Under the pieces are notes generated by a model, which saw only the letters and a program-made list of their open reading frames with translations, ran no database searches and was not told where the DNA came from. 64,000 nt of DNA, from the NCBI GenBank assembly GCA_965153455.1, contig OZ234498.1:3534001-3598000 (forward strand). The letters run 5' to 3'. Numbering within the stretch: the stretch's first letter is position 1; every line of letters begins with the position of its first letter. Below, one piece after another: positions 1 through 11,214 of this stretch. The position numbers were made by a program, and so were the translations under genes. Source of the stretch: Sphagnum compactum. Lineage: Eukaryota; Bryophyta; Sphagnopsida; Sphagnales.

Positions 1-2565
1 TCATTAGTGGTTTGTTTCATTGTTTTAATTTTATTCTTTTTATATTTTCTATTGTTGAACTTTTTAAACATTTGAATGCATTTAAAAACTTTTTTCGTTA
101 TACAATATCTAGTCATTGATAAAGAACATTGACGAATGATAACGTAGTGGCAGAAACAACATGTGGTTAAAATAGGTAAAACATTTACAATCCATTTTAA
201 CATTTCCACAAATGTTAAACATCATAAAATTGTTAACGATGAAATGGTTTTATGATCTTTAATTGTTTGTCTTGGAAATTTCATTAATAAAGTTGATGTA
301 TTGTGTATTTAAGAGGAACAAAGTTTGTTGGCACAATCAATGTGTCAACTCATGTTTCTAAATGGTTTGAATTTTTTATTTGTGTATTTTTGTATGCATA
401 ATATTTTTACAAGGGGCTATTCCAAGTTCAAGCAAGTGGATTTTGATGAATTCACCTTACTATTCTTATCCACCAATTTGGTTTTTAGGTTTTGTTACGA
501 GGTTTCAAAAAATTAATACATAGATATTATGCATTGTTTTGTAAACCAATATTGGTTTGTCATTGATTGTTCGATTGCTATGTCATTACAACATTTAAAA
601 AGTTTACTCATCGTCATCCTATAGTTTAACATACTAACAAACTTGGGTTACATCCATTATTTTTATGAACTAAACCTAGATAGAAGGCTTTTGATAAGGT
701 ATGGTTTACAATGTTCAATTGATCACAACCAGTTGTGGCTAATTGTTAACATGTTGACAACAAAAAAAATTTGATTTGAATTTTTTTTTTTATCAAATAA
801 CATTGGATGAACAGTTGAAATCACTTGGATGAGGGAAACACTTGTTTCCCATGAGTATAGGATGGAAGTAATGGATCATAAGGATCCTATTTTTTATAAA
901 ATATATATTTTTAAACTTTTTGTTTTTTTTATGTTTGAAATTTTTTTCCCTTTCTTTTAATTTGATTATGTCATGCTTGTTGTTTTTTCCTCTTATTTTA
1001 TTTTGATTTGTGGTTTTACTTTGTTGTTTATGTAGGTACAATTGAAACAAAGATATCAAAAACAAAGTGATGTTTTGTTTTTGTTTTCATTTTTAGATTT
1101 TTTTTTGGTTTTTGCATTTTTCATTTGATCTATGCTTTTGGTCTTTTTTTAATGTTAGTACAATTGAATTGATGAGCATTTGAAGGACAAAATCATGTAA
1201 TGGATTATAAGTGGGGAATTGAATGGTGGTCATTTGTTGCAGCATGATGAAACTTTCGGTGAAATTTTTTTTTTGTATGTTAAGACTAAGGTAGGGATTT
1301 GGTTGTTGGTTTGTAAGATATTTTTTTGTGTAGGAGTTCCATTCTGAAAAAGATGAACTAGTCAATGCAACTTTTTCATTTATTGTTGTTTCTACCAATA
1401 AAAGAAGAGTTATTGATCCTGGTCATGACAACTTTGTTGTTGTTGATGTTCATGTTGGAGTTATAAGTTTATGTGGTTTTGTCAATGATGTTCAAATAGT
1501 GTTGCTATTGGAATTATTGGTTCATATGGTGGTTGTGCACATCATGTTGATGTTTCTAACGTCATTGTTGTTCATGCTATTTCTATAGATCAAGAACATT
1601 CCATGATAAATATTTCAAAAATTAGAAGATGTATTGTTAATATTGATGAGACTTTTTGGAATAATATGTTAAGTATGAACTTTTGAAGTACAAGGAAAGA
1701 TTGGATGCAAATTTATCATGCACCACTTGAGACATTTAATGTGCATATTGCTTCTAGTCACATTTTCAATTGTTTTCAAAATTGTCACATAACAATCAAT
1801 TATGTCATTGATCCAAATCATATTTTGGAATATTCACATGTTGACAACAAGCGAGGATTTTTCATTTTGATACTTAGGTTACTAGTCCTATAGATTGCCA
1901 TGTTATTTGTGTTGGATGTACAATTTTAGCTTTTGTGATTAGTAGTTCTAGGAGACATTGTACTTCCTCAATTGAAGTTAATTGCATTCTGCCATTCCAT
2001 TTGATTTGCAAGTTAAATTTTTTCATGCCATTCATGGTGAACATTAGATTTGAGCTTAATTTGTTGATTCATTTGTTTTAGCAATTGAACTTTTTGAAAT
2101 GCTTTTAGTAAGACTTTGGTGTTGAAAGTTTTTTTGTGCAATTTTGTTTTTAGGTTGATGTTTGTAGGTTGGGATGCTTTACATCTTTTGCTTGATGTTT
2201 TAAATTGTACTTGTTAAAATGTTTTAAACTAGTTGGGCACTGGAGTTGAAAGTTTTTAAAAAAAAGTAGTTGTAGTTGGAGTTTGAAACTTGCACTCTAA
2301 GGTTGCATTTGAATGTTGTTTTTATTTATTTTTCATATTTTGAAAAATAAAAGTTAAAAAATTGAATTGAAAAAATTCATGCATTGTCAAAGGAAATATG
2401 CGAAAATTGGTTTTGCAAATAAGAGATTTCAGTAAGCCAATAGGAAAAAGAAAAGAAAAGAAAAAAGGAAATGAACAAAAGGAGGAAAAAACAAGAAAAA
2501 ATGAAAGTCTGGAAAATACTTTCAAATGTCGGATGATTTTTTAATAGGCTGGCAGGTACCTTCCA
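1..2565. other. AT-rich DNA without a recognisable gene
   Basis: This stretch is strongly AT-rich, with many T and A runs. Open frames are short (about 100 codons or fewer), of low complexity, and none matches a family I know. A slightly less skewed part near 1400-1900 has short open segments on the plus strand, interrupted by stops, and could be an old transposon remnant, but no motif supports that. Confidence 0.6.
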
Positions 2566-2880
2566 GTTTTTTTTTTTTCATTTTTGTGATGTAGTTGAGG
2601 TGGTGATCATCCATCCATAGGACAATTTAGCCAAATTTGGCTACAATGTAGATATTAAAGGAAAAAAAAAAACAGAATCCTTCAATATTCTTGGCTACCC
2701 ATGGGAACTTATCATAAAAATCTGACGATTTGGATTTATTTTTTTTCCTTCGAAATCTGGTGAATTTGGGCAATTTTTTTAATGAAAAATCCTTTGTATA
2801 GGTCGAAATCATATTTTTCAGGAAATTTGGCGTAATTTCGCCAAAAAAAGAAGAAGAAAAATACTGGACTCTGATGGTGC
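2566..2880 (+). repeat. Dispersed repeat family A, copy 1
   Basis: A roughly 300-bp non-coding unit that recurs at about 24845-25130 and 25150-25435. Shared landmarks in order are a T-run, GTGATGTAGTTG, TGGTGATCATCC, GCCAAATTTGGCTAC, a TGGC..AC..GGGAACTT block, AATCTGGTGAATTTGGG, AAATCCTTTGTA, AAAATCATATTTTTCAGG and AAAAATACTGG. The copies differ by scattered substitutions and indels, so this is an old family. No coding frame and no clear terminal inverted repeats are visible; the class is unknown. Confidence 0.6.
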
Positions 2881-2922
2881 AAATGAGCGTCCTAAATTTA
2901 CACAAAATAATAATTGGGTAGT

Positions 2923-2924
<2 letters not shown>

Positions 2925-2959
<35 letters not shown>
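2925..2959. repeat. (GA)n microsatellite upstream of TFB1
   Basis: An uninterrupted AG/GA dinucleotide run of 35 bases, about 445 bp upstream of the TFB1 start codon. GA tracts are common in plant core promoters and leaders. A promoter role here is inferred from position only. Confidence 0.9.
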
Positions 2960-2964
<5 letters not shown>

Positions 2965-3403
2965 ATTTTTCTTCCATTGCAGTTTTTGATTGATGTGTGT
3001 GTTGCTATTCTCCTCCTTCTTCTTCTTTTTCTTCACACCCACTCAAAGAAATTGTGCATTTATCACTGCAATCATGGAAACAGATTCAATTAATTTTAGG
3101 GTATTTTAGGGTTTTGTTGGACTCTGTGTCTTCTTCTTCTCATATGAGAGTTGTTGCAGCTTGGCTTTTCTGATGTTACAGAAGTAAAGGTGGAAGATGG
3201 AAGTGCACACAGGCCATGTAGCACATCTTCCTTTGCGGAAGTAAAGGTGGAAGGAAGCTCAAGCACCTTGAGCTGCTGCCTATGACAGACAAACAGCTGA
3301 GTGCCCAAGACTGACAAGATCTCCAGCAACTGTTGCCGACAGAAAAGCTGTTGCTCAAGGATATTAGGGTTTTCATCACTGGGAAGGTTTGGGATTTACA
3401 GTC
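2960..3403 (+). promoter_or_regulatory. Probable promoter and 5' leader of TFB1
   Basis: This segment between the GA tract and the TFB1 start codon has more balanced base composition than the AT-rich DNA before it, with pyrimidine tracts near 3010-3035 and 3125-3140. An AG preceded by a GTTGTTGC tract near 3160 could end a leader intron, but I cannot define a transcript. No clear TATA box was found. Confidence 0.35.
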
Positions 3404-5293
3404 ATGGATCCGACAGTGGTTACAGTTCAGGCAAAATATTTGATGAATCCCAAGGACCAAGGCGTCGCTGGGGTGCTTATGGTGACGGCAAGGGGATTGA
3501 AGTTCACTCCACACAATCCAAGCGTATCTCTGGAGATGATGGATGTGGATTTTGCGGTAATCAAATCTCACACTGTGAGCAAAGAGACACCTAAGATGAA
3601 GAAAGCTTTCATGAAGCTGTCGACTGAGGTTGAGGATCGTGCTTATCTTTTCGAGTTTCAGAATTTCCAAGAACGTGAAATGTGTCGTGATGTTGTTGCT
3701 AATGCTCTTGCAAAACAGAAGCCGTCTTCATCGAGTTCCATCCAGCCACCATCGTCAACAACTTCTTCCCGTCCGCTATCCAATTCAGTGCAAGCTGCAT
3801 CTGGGAAAGCTGTGTCAGGTGCGACAGACCAATTGGACTTGGTAGAAATGGAGCGACGCCTGAAACTTTTGCAAGGAGACAGTGCACTTCAGAAGCTACA
3901 CAAGCAACTTGTTATCAACGGGATTCTCTCGGAGCATGAATTCTGGGCAGCTAGGAAGAATGTCCTTGACGGTGAAAAAACTCAGGGCCCAAAGCAACAA
4001 ACAGGAATCAGGAGTGCTATGCTTGCTGATGTTCGACCCTTAACTGATGGCCGGACTAATAAGGTGACATTCAACCTAACTCCAGAAATCATTCACCAAA
4101 TCTTTGCTGAAAAACCTGCTGTGCATCGAGCTTTCCTTATGAATGTGCCTTCAAAGATGACAGAACTTGCATTCTGGACAAAGTATTGTCGGGCAGAGTA
4201 CCTTTATAGAACTAAGAATGCTGCTGCAGCGGCAGCAGAAGCAGCAGATGATGAAGATTTAGCTGTTTTCACAAAGGAAGATGACATTGTTCTGAGTAGT
4301 TCGAGGCGCAAAATCCAGCGTGTTGATCCAACTTTAGATATGGCAGCTGATTCCAATGATGACTATCTTTCCATCTCTGGCCATGGAGTAGTACGGGATG
4401 GGATGAAAGAGAGCATGGAGTCTATGGAGAGCACACGGAAGCATTCGATTGTGCATGGTATCAACAGGCATGCAGCAGTTGTGCTGGATGGAAGACCACT
4501 GGATACAGAGTTGACAGACACAGCAACTGTTGCGCATGCAGTTGCCCGTGCTCAGCAAATGGAAGCCGCAGAAGCTGAAACTGATACAGAATTCCAAAAG
4601 CGTCGAATGGAGCGGGTCCATCAAATGACTGAAATGGATGATCTGAAAGGGCCATCATCTTCTTCTTTTGTTCCATTGACCATCCAAGACCCACGTAAGT
4701 ACTTTGACTCGACCATCCCGACAGGTGAGCTGACAAAGACAGGCACAATTCCTACACCAAGAAGTGCACTAGAAGTGGTTCATGGGTTCAAGCAACAGGT
4801 GTCAGGTCTTCTCATCTCTGGTTTCAAAGACCCGTTGATCTCACCAGAGCTTTCATATAAAATCCTTGTTGACGTTACACAGAATATTGTCAGAAGACAA
4901 CACACAATGGGGACGACAACAGCAGATCATCAGAACATTCTGGATAGTTTTCCTCACACAACAAGAGAGGAGGTGATGACCTATGTGGCAACTGTGAACG
5001 AGCTCCTTCGTCATTTTTGGGCATCTTACCCTCTGACCTCTGCACTTCTCGTGCAGAAAGTGGCTCGATTGAAGGATGCAATGTCTGGAATTTACAAGCG
5101 AATCCAGGAGTCAAAAGAAGCTGCACCATCTGAGATCCGACACCTGTTTTCTCAGCTCCTTCAACCACTGGTTCAGGCCCTGGATGCTGCCTTTGCTCAC
5201 TATGACACAGAATCTGCAAAGCGGGCTACCCGACCCACCCAAGGTCTGTTTGCTTCAAATACTTTGGCTAATGGTACTGTCCAGGTTGTCTGA
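3404..5293 (+). CDS. TFB1: TFIIH core subunit p62/TFB1 (general transcription and repair factor)
   Basis: This is the p62/TFB1 (GTF2H1) subunit of TFIIH, which works in RNA polymerase II initiation and nucleotide-excision repair in the nucleus. The predicted protein has 629 residues, close to the roughly 590 of the plant family. Residues 1-108 form the N-terminal PH-like domain (LFEFQNFQEREMCRD near 82-96). A Ser-rich linker follows. The first BSD domain is near 145-190 (HEFWAARKNVL) and the second near 218-272 (DGRTNKVTFNLTPEI, FWTKYCRAEYLY). RRKIQRVDPTLDM at 301-313 and LLRHFWASYPLT near 534-545 are also family signatures. I chose the ATG at 3404; one lies 15 bases upstream at 3389 in frame, but MDPT is the better start by alignment with the family. 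The reading frame has no intron, although the Arabidopsis gene is, to my knowledge, interrupted. Its 3' neighbour is convergent. Confidence 0.95.
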   Translation: MDPTVVTVQAKYLMNPKDQGVAGVLMVTARGLKFTPHNPSVSLEMMDVDFAVIKSHTVSKETPKMKKAFMKLSTEVEDRAYLFEFQNFQEREMCRDVVANALAKQKPSSSSSIQPPSSTTSSRPLSNSVQAASGKAVSGATDQLDLVEMERRLKLLQGDSALQKLHKQLVINGILSEHEFWAARKNVLDGEKTQGPKQQTGIRSAMLADVRPLTDGRTNKVTFNLTPEIIHQIFAEKPAVHRAFLMNVPSKMTELAFWTKYCRAEYLYRTKNAAAAAAEAADDEDLAVFTKEDDIVLSSSRRKIQRVDPTLDMAADSNDDYLSISGHGVVRDGMKESMESMESTRKHSIVHGINRHAAVVLDGRPLDTELTDTATVAHAVARAQQMEAAEAETDTEFQKRRMERVHQMTEMDDLKGPSSSSFVPLTIQDPRKYFDSTIPTGELTKTGTIPTPRSALEVVHGFKQQVSGLLISGFKDPLISPELSYKILVDVTQNIVRRQHTMGTTTADHQNILDSFPHTTREEVMTYVATVNELLRHFWASYPLTSALLVQKVARLKDAMSGIYKRIQESKEAAPSEIRHLFSQLLQPLVQALDAAFAHYDTESAKRATRPTQGLFASNTLANGTVQVV

Positions 5294-5551
5294 ACAAAGG
5301 TTGTGCCAATTGATAGCAATGCCTGGTGCCGATTGATAGCAGTATCTGGTGTATCAGTGGAGGTAAGTGTTATAACATCAGGCTCATGACAGTTTGACAG
5401 AGACAGAGATTTTGATTTGGAAATGCAAAGGCTGATTGATACCATCCCTTCCAAGTATAATATTTGCTAGAGGAAACTGCACTAGATTTCAATGCATGAT
5501 TTGCACCATGTATATGGGTTCTCCAGAACCCAGGTTTTACGAAAACAGCTG

Positions 5552-5765
5552 TTTTTTTGTAAAGCATAGCAGACACATTTTTTGATGAGAACTTCACTGA
5601 TCAAAAATGGTAGAGAGAAAGAGAGTTTTTTGCAAAGCATAGCAAACCCATTTCTTTGATGAGAACTTCACTGATCAAAAACAGTAGGGAGAAAGGAGAG
5701 TTTTTGTAAAGCATAGCAGACCCATTCTTTGATGAGGACTTTATGGATCAAAAATGGTAGGGAGA
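5552..5765 (+). repeat. Three-copy 65-75 bp tandem repeat in the TFB1 3' region
   Basis: Three adjacent copies begin near 5552, 5626 and 5701. Each carries GTAAAGCATAGCAGAC (the second reads GCAAAGCATAGCAAAC), then CTTTGATGAGAACTTCACTG, then ATCAAAAATGGTAGGGAGA. They start about 260 bp after the TFB1 stop, so they probably sit in its 3' UTR or just beyond. The high identity suggests a fairly recent expansion. Confidence 0.85.
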
Positions 5766-6506
5766 TTTGTTGGTCCAAAAGATTACACAGATAATGAAAA
5801 ATGGACTTCAAAAATGGACTTCATTGAGAGATTTGTTGTGTCTGAAGATTGATATTCTGCAGAGTGTGAGAACAAAACTAATATCAAGAGATAAATGGTG
5901 ATACAATTCCAGTTTATGCTTTGTAACTGTACTCTCACTGATTTTTTTACAGCTGAAAGATAATGACTTGCATCAAGGTCCAGAAGGATTTTGTCCACAA
6001 GAGAGAGATCTTTCTTACCCAACCCATCTCTATCTTTCCATTGAATACCTGCTCTTTAGCCCACAGTGCAGAAAATGCTGTGAATCAAGACATGATCTTT
6101 TTAGTGATAAAAAGCTAAGGCTAATGATAGGTCTTCTGGACATTCTCAGAACAAAACTGAATGAAATGGTGATCCAAGTTCCAGTTTGTGTCATTTGGAA
6201 TGATACTATCAGGTTTAAAATACACACTTGTGTCATCAAGGTGCACAAGAATTCTAGCACCAAGAGATGATGACACAGTCAATGAAAATAAAAGACAAGG
6301 TGCATCAAGGGTGTAGAAGGGAATTGTCAAAGCAACAAGCTACTCTTGGTAAAAATAGCTTCTGTAGATCGAATCTTCTCAGTCAAACCCAGACTGCTGA
6401 TTATGCTCCCTTCTCCACTTTGTGGAACTTCACTTTGTGCCAATATATACATACATTCTTTTGGGAATTCAAAGAGAGATTTTTAGTAGCCCTAAAGGAA
6501 GTGGAG
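5766..6506 (+). other. Gap between convergent genes (probable 3' UTRs)
   Basis: The segment holds no recognisable conserved coding motif. A looser duplication is visible: the words AACAAAACTRA and AAATGGTGATMCAA..TTCCAGTTT appear near 5870-5920 and again near 6150-6190. The plus-strand open frame starting at 6267 overlaps the minus-strand gene and is not supported as coding. Confidence 0.4.
6287..6292 (+). terminator. Possible polyadenylation signal
   Basis: An AATAAA hexamer on the plus strand about 1 kb after the TFB1 stop and 215 bp before the end of the convergent gene. Position fits a TFB1 3' end, but plant poly(A) signals are loose and this could be chance. Confidence 0.3.
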
Positions 6507-7160
6507 CTAAGCTTGCAAGAAGCCCACAGACTGAGGTCGAACACTGCTGAAGAGGCAGCGAAAGATGCAGGTCAAGTCAAGCCAAAGGAAGCTGGGAAGG
6601 CAGCTGAAGCTACTGCAGTCAGAGCAGCCATTGAGGTGACCAGAACCATGCACAGAGGAAGCATACAGGTCCTCATTGCTGGGATGACCATGAAGACGGC
6701 TGGTGGTGGTGAACTTAGCCCAATAGTGTGCAAAAAACTGGTTCGAAGGTGTGCTTTGTGCTGCTGCAGGAAGGAGATAAGCACGCGCAGCTTGCTCCAC
6801 AAGACGGTTCTTGATTGGAAGTCGCGTTCCACCTGGCCAGTGGGGATCATCTTCCTCCTGTTCTCTGTCACCTGTCAAGCTTTCTCCTCCCTTTTGCTTG
6901 ATGGGACTGATGGGCCGGCTTGTTGGCATCAAGTCCCGCAGGCTAGTGTACGAGAGGTGGTGGTGGTTCCGATTGTCTCTCTCAATGACAGGGAGCTCTG
7001 TATCTACACTATGAACTTCCTTGGCTACTGATTCTGACTTCATCTCTGCTGCCACTCTCCCTGGTGTCCCTTTGCGATGCTGCTGCTGCTGCTTAATATG
7101 CTGCCATGAAAACAAGGTTGAGAGGGTCCTCCGAAGGCTAAATTTCATCAACTTTGGCAT
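6507..7160 (-). CDS. Conserved plant protein of unknown function
   Basis: The minus-strand frame from the ATG at 7160 gives 217 residues. Three blocks look conserved: YTSLRDLMP at 71-79, LPIKNRLVEQAARAYL at 114-129, and FFAHYWAKF at 142-150. I recall this combination from small, uncharacterised land-plant proteins; no biochemical role is known to me. The N-terminus is basic (MPKLMKFSLRR). The last 40 residues are rich in Cys, Phe and Leu and may be real or read-through beyond a missed splice site. A good acceptor (GTGGGATGCAG) ends at 7174, so the start codon lies 13 bases into an exon. A GTAAGT donor around 7296-7291 would give a roughly 120-bp leader intron. The opposite-strand open frame in the same place lacks conserved blocks. 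The gene is convergent with TFB1. Confidence 0.65.
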   Translation of the reverse strand: MPKLMKFSLRRTLSTLFSWQHIKQQQQHRKGTPGRVAAEMKSESVAKEVHSVDTELPVIERDNRNHHHLSYTSLRDLMPTSRPISPIKQKGGESLTGDREQEEDDPHWPGGTRLPIKNRLVEQAARAYLLPAAAQSTPSNQFFAHYWAKFTTTSRLHGHPSNEDLYASSVHGSGHLNGCSDCSSFSCLPSFLWLDLTCIFRCLFSSVRPQSVGFLQA

Positions 7161-7173
7161 TTTGGTCCGTGAT

Positions 7174-8606
7174 CTGCATCCCACACAATTGAAGAAGACA
7201 ATAAGAGATGAGAGCTTGGTGTGACTGCATGACCAACAACCATCTCCACCACAGCTGTTCAAACAACAGCTCCCATGTGGAGAAGGAGACTTACACAAAG
7301 CAAAAATGCATGAACAACATCATCTCCACCATAGCTGTGCAAACAACATCTCCACAGATGTATAGACAACAGCTCCCATGTGGAGGAGATTAATACAAAG
7401 CAAATTGAACTGCAAAAAACACCAGCAAATTACTCAAGCAAATCGAAGAAAAATGGCAGCAGCAACCCAGCCAGTAATAGTTTCCTTTCTCACAAGCGGA
7501 GAAGATGCTGGCTACAAATCCTGAGCAAACAACAACCTCCTGAATCCTGATCAGTGGAACCACCACAGACACAACAACAATGAGGACAATGTGACATACA
7601 TTCCAGATTCAAAACACATTCATTCTTGATCAACACTGTTGCCAGCAGCATTGTAGGAGAGAACAGAGAACCATCACATGTTCCAGATGGAGAGAGACAC
7701 AGACAGACAGACAGACAGAGGTAATTGGAACAACACATGAAATCAATCTCTTCATCCTTTCTGACAACATCTCTAGGACCAATTGCAAGAGTGGCCATGA
7801 GCAATGAGCATCCTGGCCGCTCCGTTGCACAGACCTCTGGAAGTCTTGTGGACTTGAGGAGATGTGCTCTGAAATGCTAGAGAAATTGGATGGGGTTTTG
7901 GAGGAGGAGTAGGAGGGGGAGAGTATTACCAGCATATGAGAGGAGCTGCAAGGTGCAGTGAGTGCGAGCGGCTGAGTGTCAGAGGAAGACGCCCCACTGC
8001 GTCTCATCTTTCAGGACCACCCAACGCCCAGTTCGCGACCCGGTTTCTTCGCCTTCCATCTCTTCCCGGTCTGCACCTCCACCGACTACACAGCCTCCTT
8101 GTCCTAACATCCTTCTTCTTGTTGAGGACGCGCCTTCTTGTGATCTAGTCCCCGATAACAAAAGCTCCAAAACTCTTTCTCCCCCTCTTCCTCCTAACAC
8201 CTTTCTTCTTGTTCTTGATCTTGTTCTGCTGCTTCTTCTCGCTCTCCGTCTCCTTCCTCTCCCAAACATCCGACTTCCAAAACGTTCTCAACCTCTTCCT
8301 TGGAACTAGAATTCGCAGCTCGTAGGCTCCTCCGAAGCGTACAAAGACAGACTGAGATTCTCCGACCTACCAAAGAAGAACACACAAAAACAAAAACAAA
8401 CAGAGAACTACAAAACCATAACTCACGAATCTTTTTTTTTAATTTTAAAGAAAAAATCTGAAAAATGTGGAACAAAATATTGAAGCTCCTGGAGACTACT
8501 CGTCAGAGCTCGGAACAATTAATTCCTCCAAAGCAGCGCGAGGAGGAAATGACATGCAGCTGCGAAGCTCGCTCGCCCGCTCGCTCGCTCTCCTCCGTCC
8601 CCTCTT

Positions 8607-8640
<34 letters not shown>
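7174..8640 (-). other. Probable leader introns/exons and promoter of the unknown gene
   Basis: The region is far less AT-rich than its surroundings. It includes a (GACA)n-type tract near 7685-7706 and stop-free but unconserved frames on both strands (7800-8475). On the minus strand it would be the 5' UTR and promoter of the gene ending at 6507. Low-complexity Lys/Arg/Glu-rich translations near 8200-8310 do not convince me as protein. Confidence 0.35.
7241..7405. repeat. Imperfect two-copy repeat
   Basis: The words CATCTCCACCAYAGCTGT, CAAACAACA, CAGCTCCCATGTGGAG and ACAAAGCAAA occur in the same order near 7241-7305 and 7320-7405, the second copy carrying a 20-25 bp insertion. It overlaps the proposed leader intron of the minus-strand gene. 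Confidence 0.6.

Positions 8641-8641
<1 letters not shown>
8611..8641. repeat. (CT)n microsatellite
   Basis: A pure CT run of 31 bases (GA on the minus strand) upstream of the minus-strand gene. It mirrors the GA tract before TFB1 and may belong to the promoter or leader, by position only. Confidence 0.9.
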
Positions 8642-8644
<3 letters not shown>

Positions 8645-8976
8645 GCTCCTCCTCGCCCTCCCCAGCTGTTCCTTTTACAGCAAGAAATTACTAACTACCG
8701 ACCCGATCCATTTTTACCCACCCCGGTGAATTCAGTTCGAAGAATTCACTTGCCATTCTCCCAAAAATTACCCCTCCCCACAGTCGCCCATTTTCTGTTT
8801 GTCGATTGATACCATTTCCTTTACCTAATCTCTTTTTCTTTCCATTATTCCTTGAGAGGGGTCTGTGTATGTATGTGTTGACCCTTTTGCCTGATTTACT
8901 CGTCTTTTGTGTAACTCATTGTGTGTGAAAGGGCTTTTTTGAAAATCAATAAATAAATTTCAAAGTTGTGATATTG

Positions 8977-9085
8977 AAAAATTGGATTTTTTTTCCAAAA
9001 ATAGAAAAATTAGTGGAATTTACACTAGAAAAATGATTTTTCCCAATTTTTTGTCCAAAAAATTACAAAATTTGTTTAAAAAAAG
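8977..9085 (+). repeat. Dispersed repeat family B, copy 1
   Basis: A roughly 110-bp AT-rich unit with the order A-rich/TTTTCC block, ATTTACACTA (or ATTTACATTA), then TTTCCCAATT, then an A-rich tail. Related units lie near 34762-34870 and 41467-41575. Base composition makes chance similarity a concern, but word order is kept in all three. Confidence 0.45.
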
Positions 9086-11214
9086 AAAAAAAAAACTGGC
9101 ATATGTGTGTGTGTGAGTGATTTTTTTTTTTCCTCCAGGAAGTAAGTAGTTGACATCCAGTCATTTCCGGGTTGGATGGAGGAATCAAATGAATGGGTTT
9201 TAAGTGTGACGGGGTTTTGCAATGAGGGGAATGAATTTGATTAGCGGAGTTTCTTTCTCCACATGTCCATATGATGTTGTTATAGACTCAATGGGACAGA
9301 TGGAGGAGGAGGGGTGCCACATCTGACCAATAAAATAAGTAGTCCATTGTCGAGAATTGGGTTGTTCGGTTTGGTAGGATAATGCGGGAAATTGGGGAGT
9401 TGGGGTGCTTTGGATTTTATTGATTGCGCCATCGGTGGTACAAAACAATTTGTTACATCCGGGTGGGCGAGTAGGTATGCCAGCACCTTCAAAGTTTTGT
9501 TGCTAAAGAGGAATCTGTTTTTTTTTTTTTTTTTGGGTTTTTAAAAAAAAAAAGACTTTGAGGTGGCTTGTTTGACCATCTTTGATATTGAAATATTTTT
9601 AATAATTTTTTAAAAAAAAAATTGACCATGAAAGTAACCAAATGAAATTCCAAAATAATTAATTAGTTGATTTACTATATTTCTACAAGCAATATATTTT
9701 TGGGGTGCATGTGTGATGTTCAATTAATTGTTTTCTCTATTAAAATTGTAAGATTCATTAACCTGTTATGATCCAAAAATAACAAAATTGACAAAGACTT
9801 TTTTTAATATAAAATAATTAAAAAAAGTAGTGGGCATTTTAGGAAAAGGTGGAAAAAAAAAATCCAAATTTCCTCATTACATTACCAAATTAAGATCATT
9901 TATTACCAAGTTCCATATAATAATACAATATGCTCAATCTAAAAGTCAATTTTGGAGTGTAAAAATTTCTGTGGTTTTTTTGGCTAGCAACTTTTTGCTA
10001 TTTTACAATGGTTTTGAAGAAAAATATGGAATATATCTTTCTCAAATTAAAAATGTGTTTTTCAAGAAATTATTTTACCACTTTTGTGTAATAAAAAAAT
10101 AGAAAGTGAAAGAAAATAAATGATACAATATTCCCAATTTATAACCAAGGTCATAGTTCTATGCTTTCCATGGTGGAATACAAATTTTTTTGCAATAAAA
10201 TGAAATAAAAAGTTGCCACACACCACAAACTCCTTCATCCATCCTCATTTCATCTCTCCACCAAAAACTTTGTTTTTTCTTGTTTTGGAGTGACTTGGAA
10301 TGTCCATCCATCACAAGCTTTTGTGTTCAACTCAACTTGCCAACTTGTGTAGATGGCTACATAATCTAGTCCAATATAAATCCAATTCCCTAGGCTAGAA
10401 ACTACCATTTTAATGCCAACTATCAAGAGAGCTTTACAGTTTGCAACCACTACACAAGTATATGCATCAAGTATACATTGTACACACACAAACACAAAAG
10501 ATACCTTACTTGTAGTAGTGGCAAGGTGAAATTTTGTTGATGCTATGATTCATTATTACAATTGTCGGGTTTAGTTTGGCCACTCTATTCACTATGGGTC
10601 CTTAAAAAGCTGAACTAGGTTATCATAGGTCACCATTTTTCTTTGTCATTTTTTACTAATAATGAATTAGGCCACCATATCCTTGCATCATTTCACCTTT
10701 GTGAAACTTGAGTCGTTCATGTCCATGTTTAGTATAAGCAATTTATTAGCGTACCTAATTCAGTTAGGTCAAATGTTTTTTGTATTGTTCAAATAATTAT
10801 TTTAGTTTTAAAATAATAGCTTATATTTTGTGAATAATGTGTATATTTCATTATGACTATGTATTGGAAATTAGTAAATGTATGTATGTTAAATACAATG
10901 ACATTAAATTTAATACTTAAACATCTAATGACCAATGTATTACAAAATAAAACATAAATTATTTTATAACGTAGATATGAAATATTAATACCAATATTAT
11001 TATTTATTAAGATAAGTTATATATATGCTATAAATCCTTTTCCATTAAAAAATGTTGGCACTTGTCAAATCATATTTTCTCATGAATTATTTTTTTAATG
11101 AATTGTTATCAAACGATGAAATTCAAATGTGTTTTCCATTAAATGGTTTGAAATTTTGTATGTTTTTTTATTATATAATTGTGATGCATTCAAAATTTTA
11201 CACCATTTATAACA
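9086..11214. other. AT-rich DNA without a recognisable gene
   Basis: A mid-composition part (9150-9500) is followed by strongly AT-rich sequence with long homopolymers. The open frames in it (90 codons or fewer) have no known motifs. Confidence 0.55.

Noticed and set aside
6267-7031. Plus-strand 254-codon open frame overlapping the unknown minus-strand gene
   Set aside because: It shows no conserved block, while the minus strand carries clear family motifs in the same place; it is the shadow of that gene.
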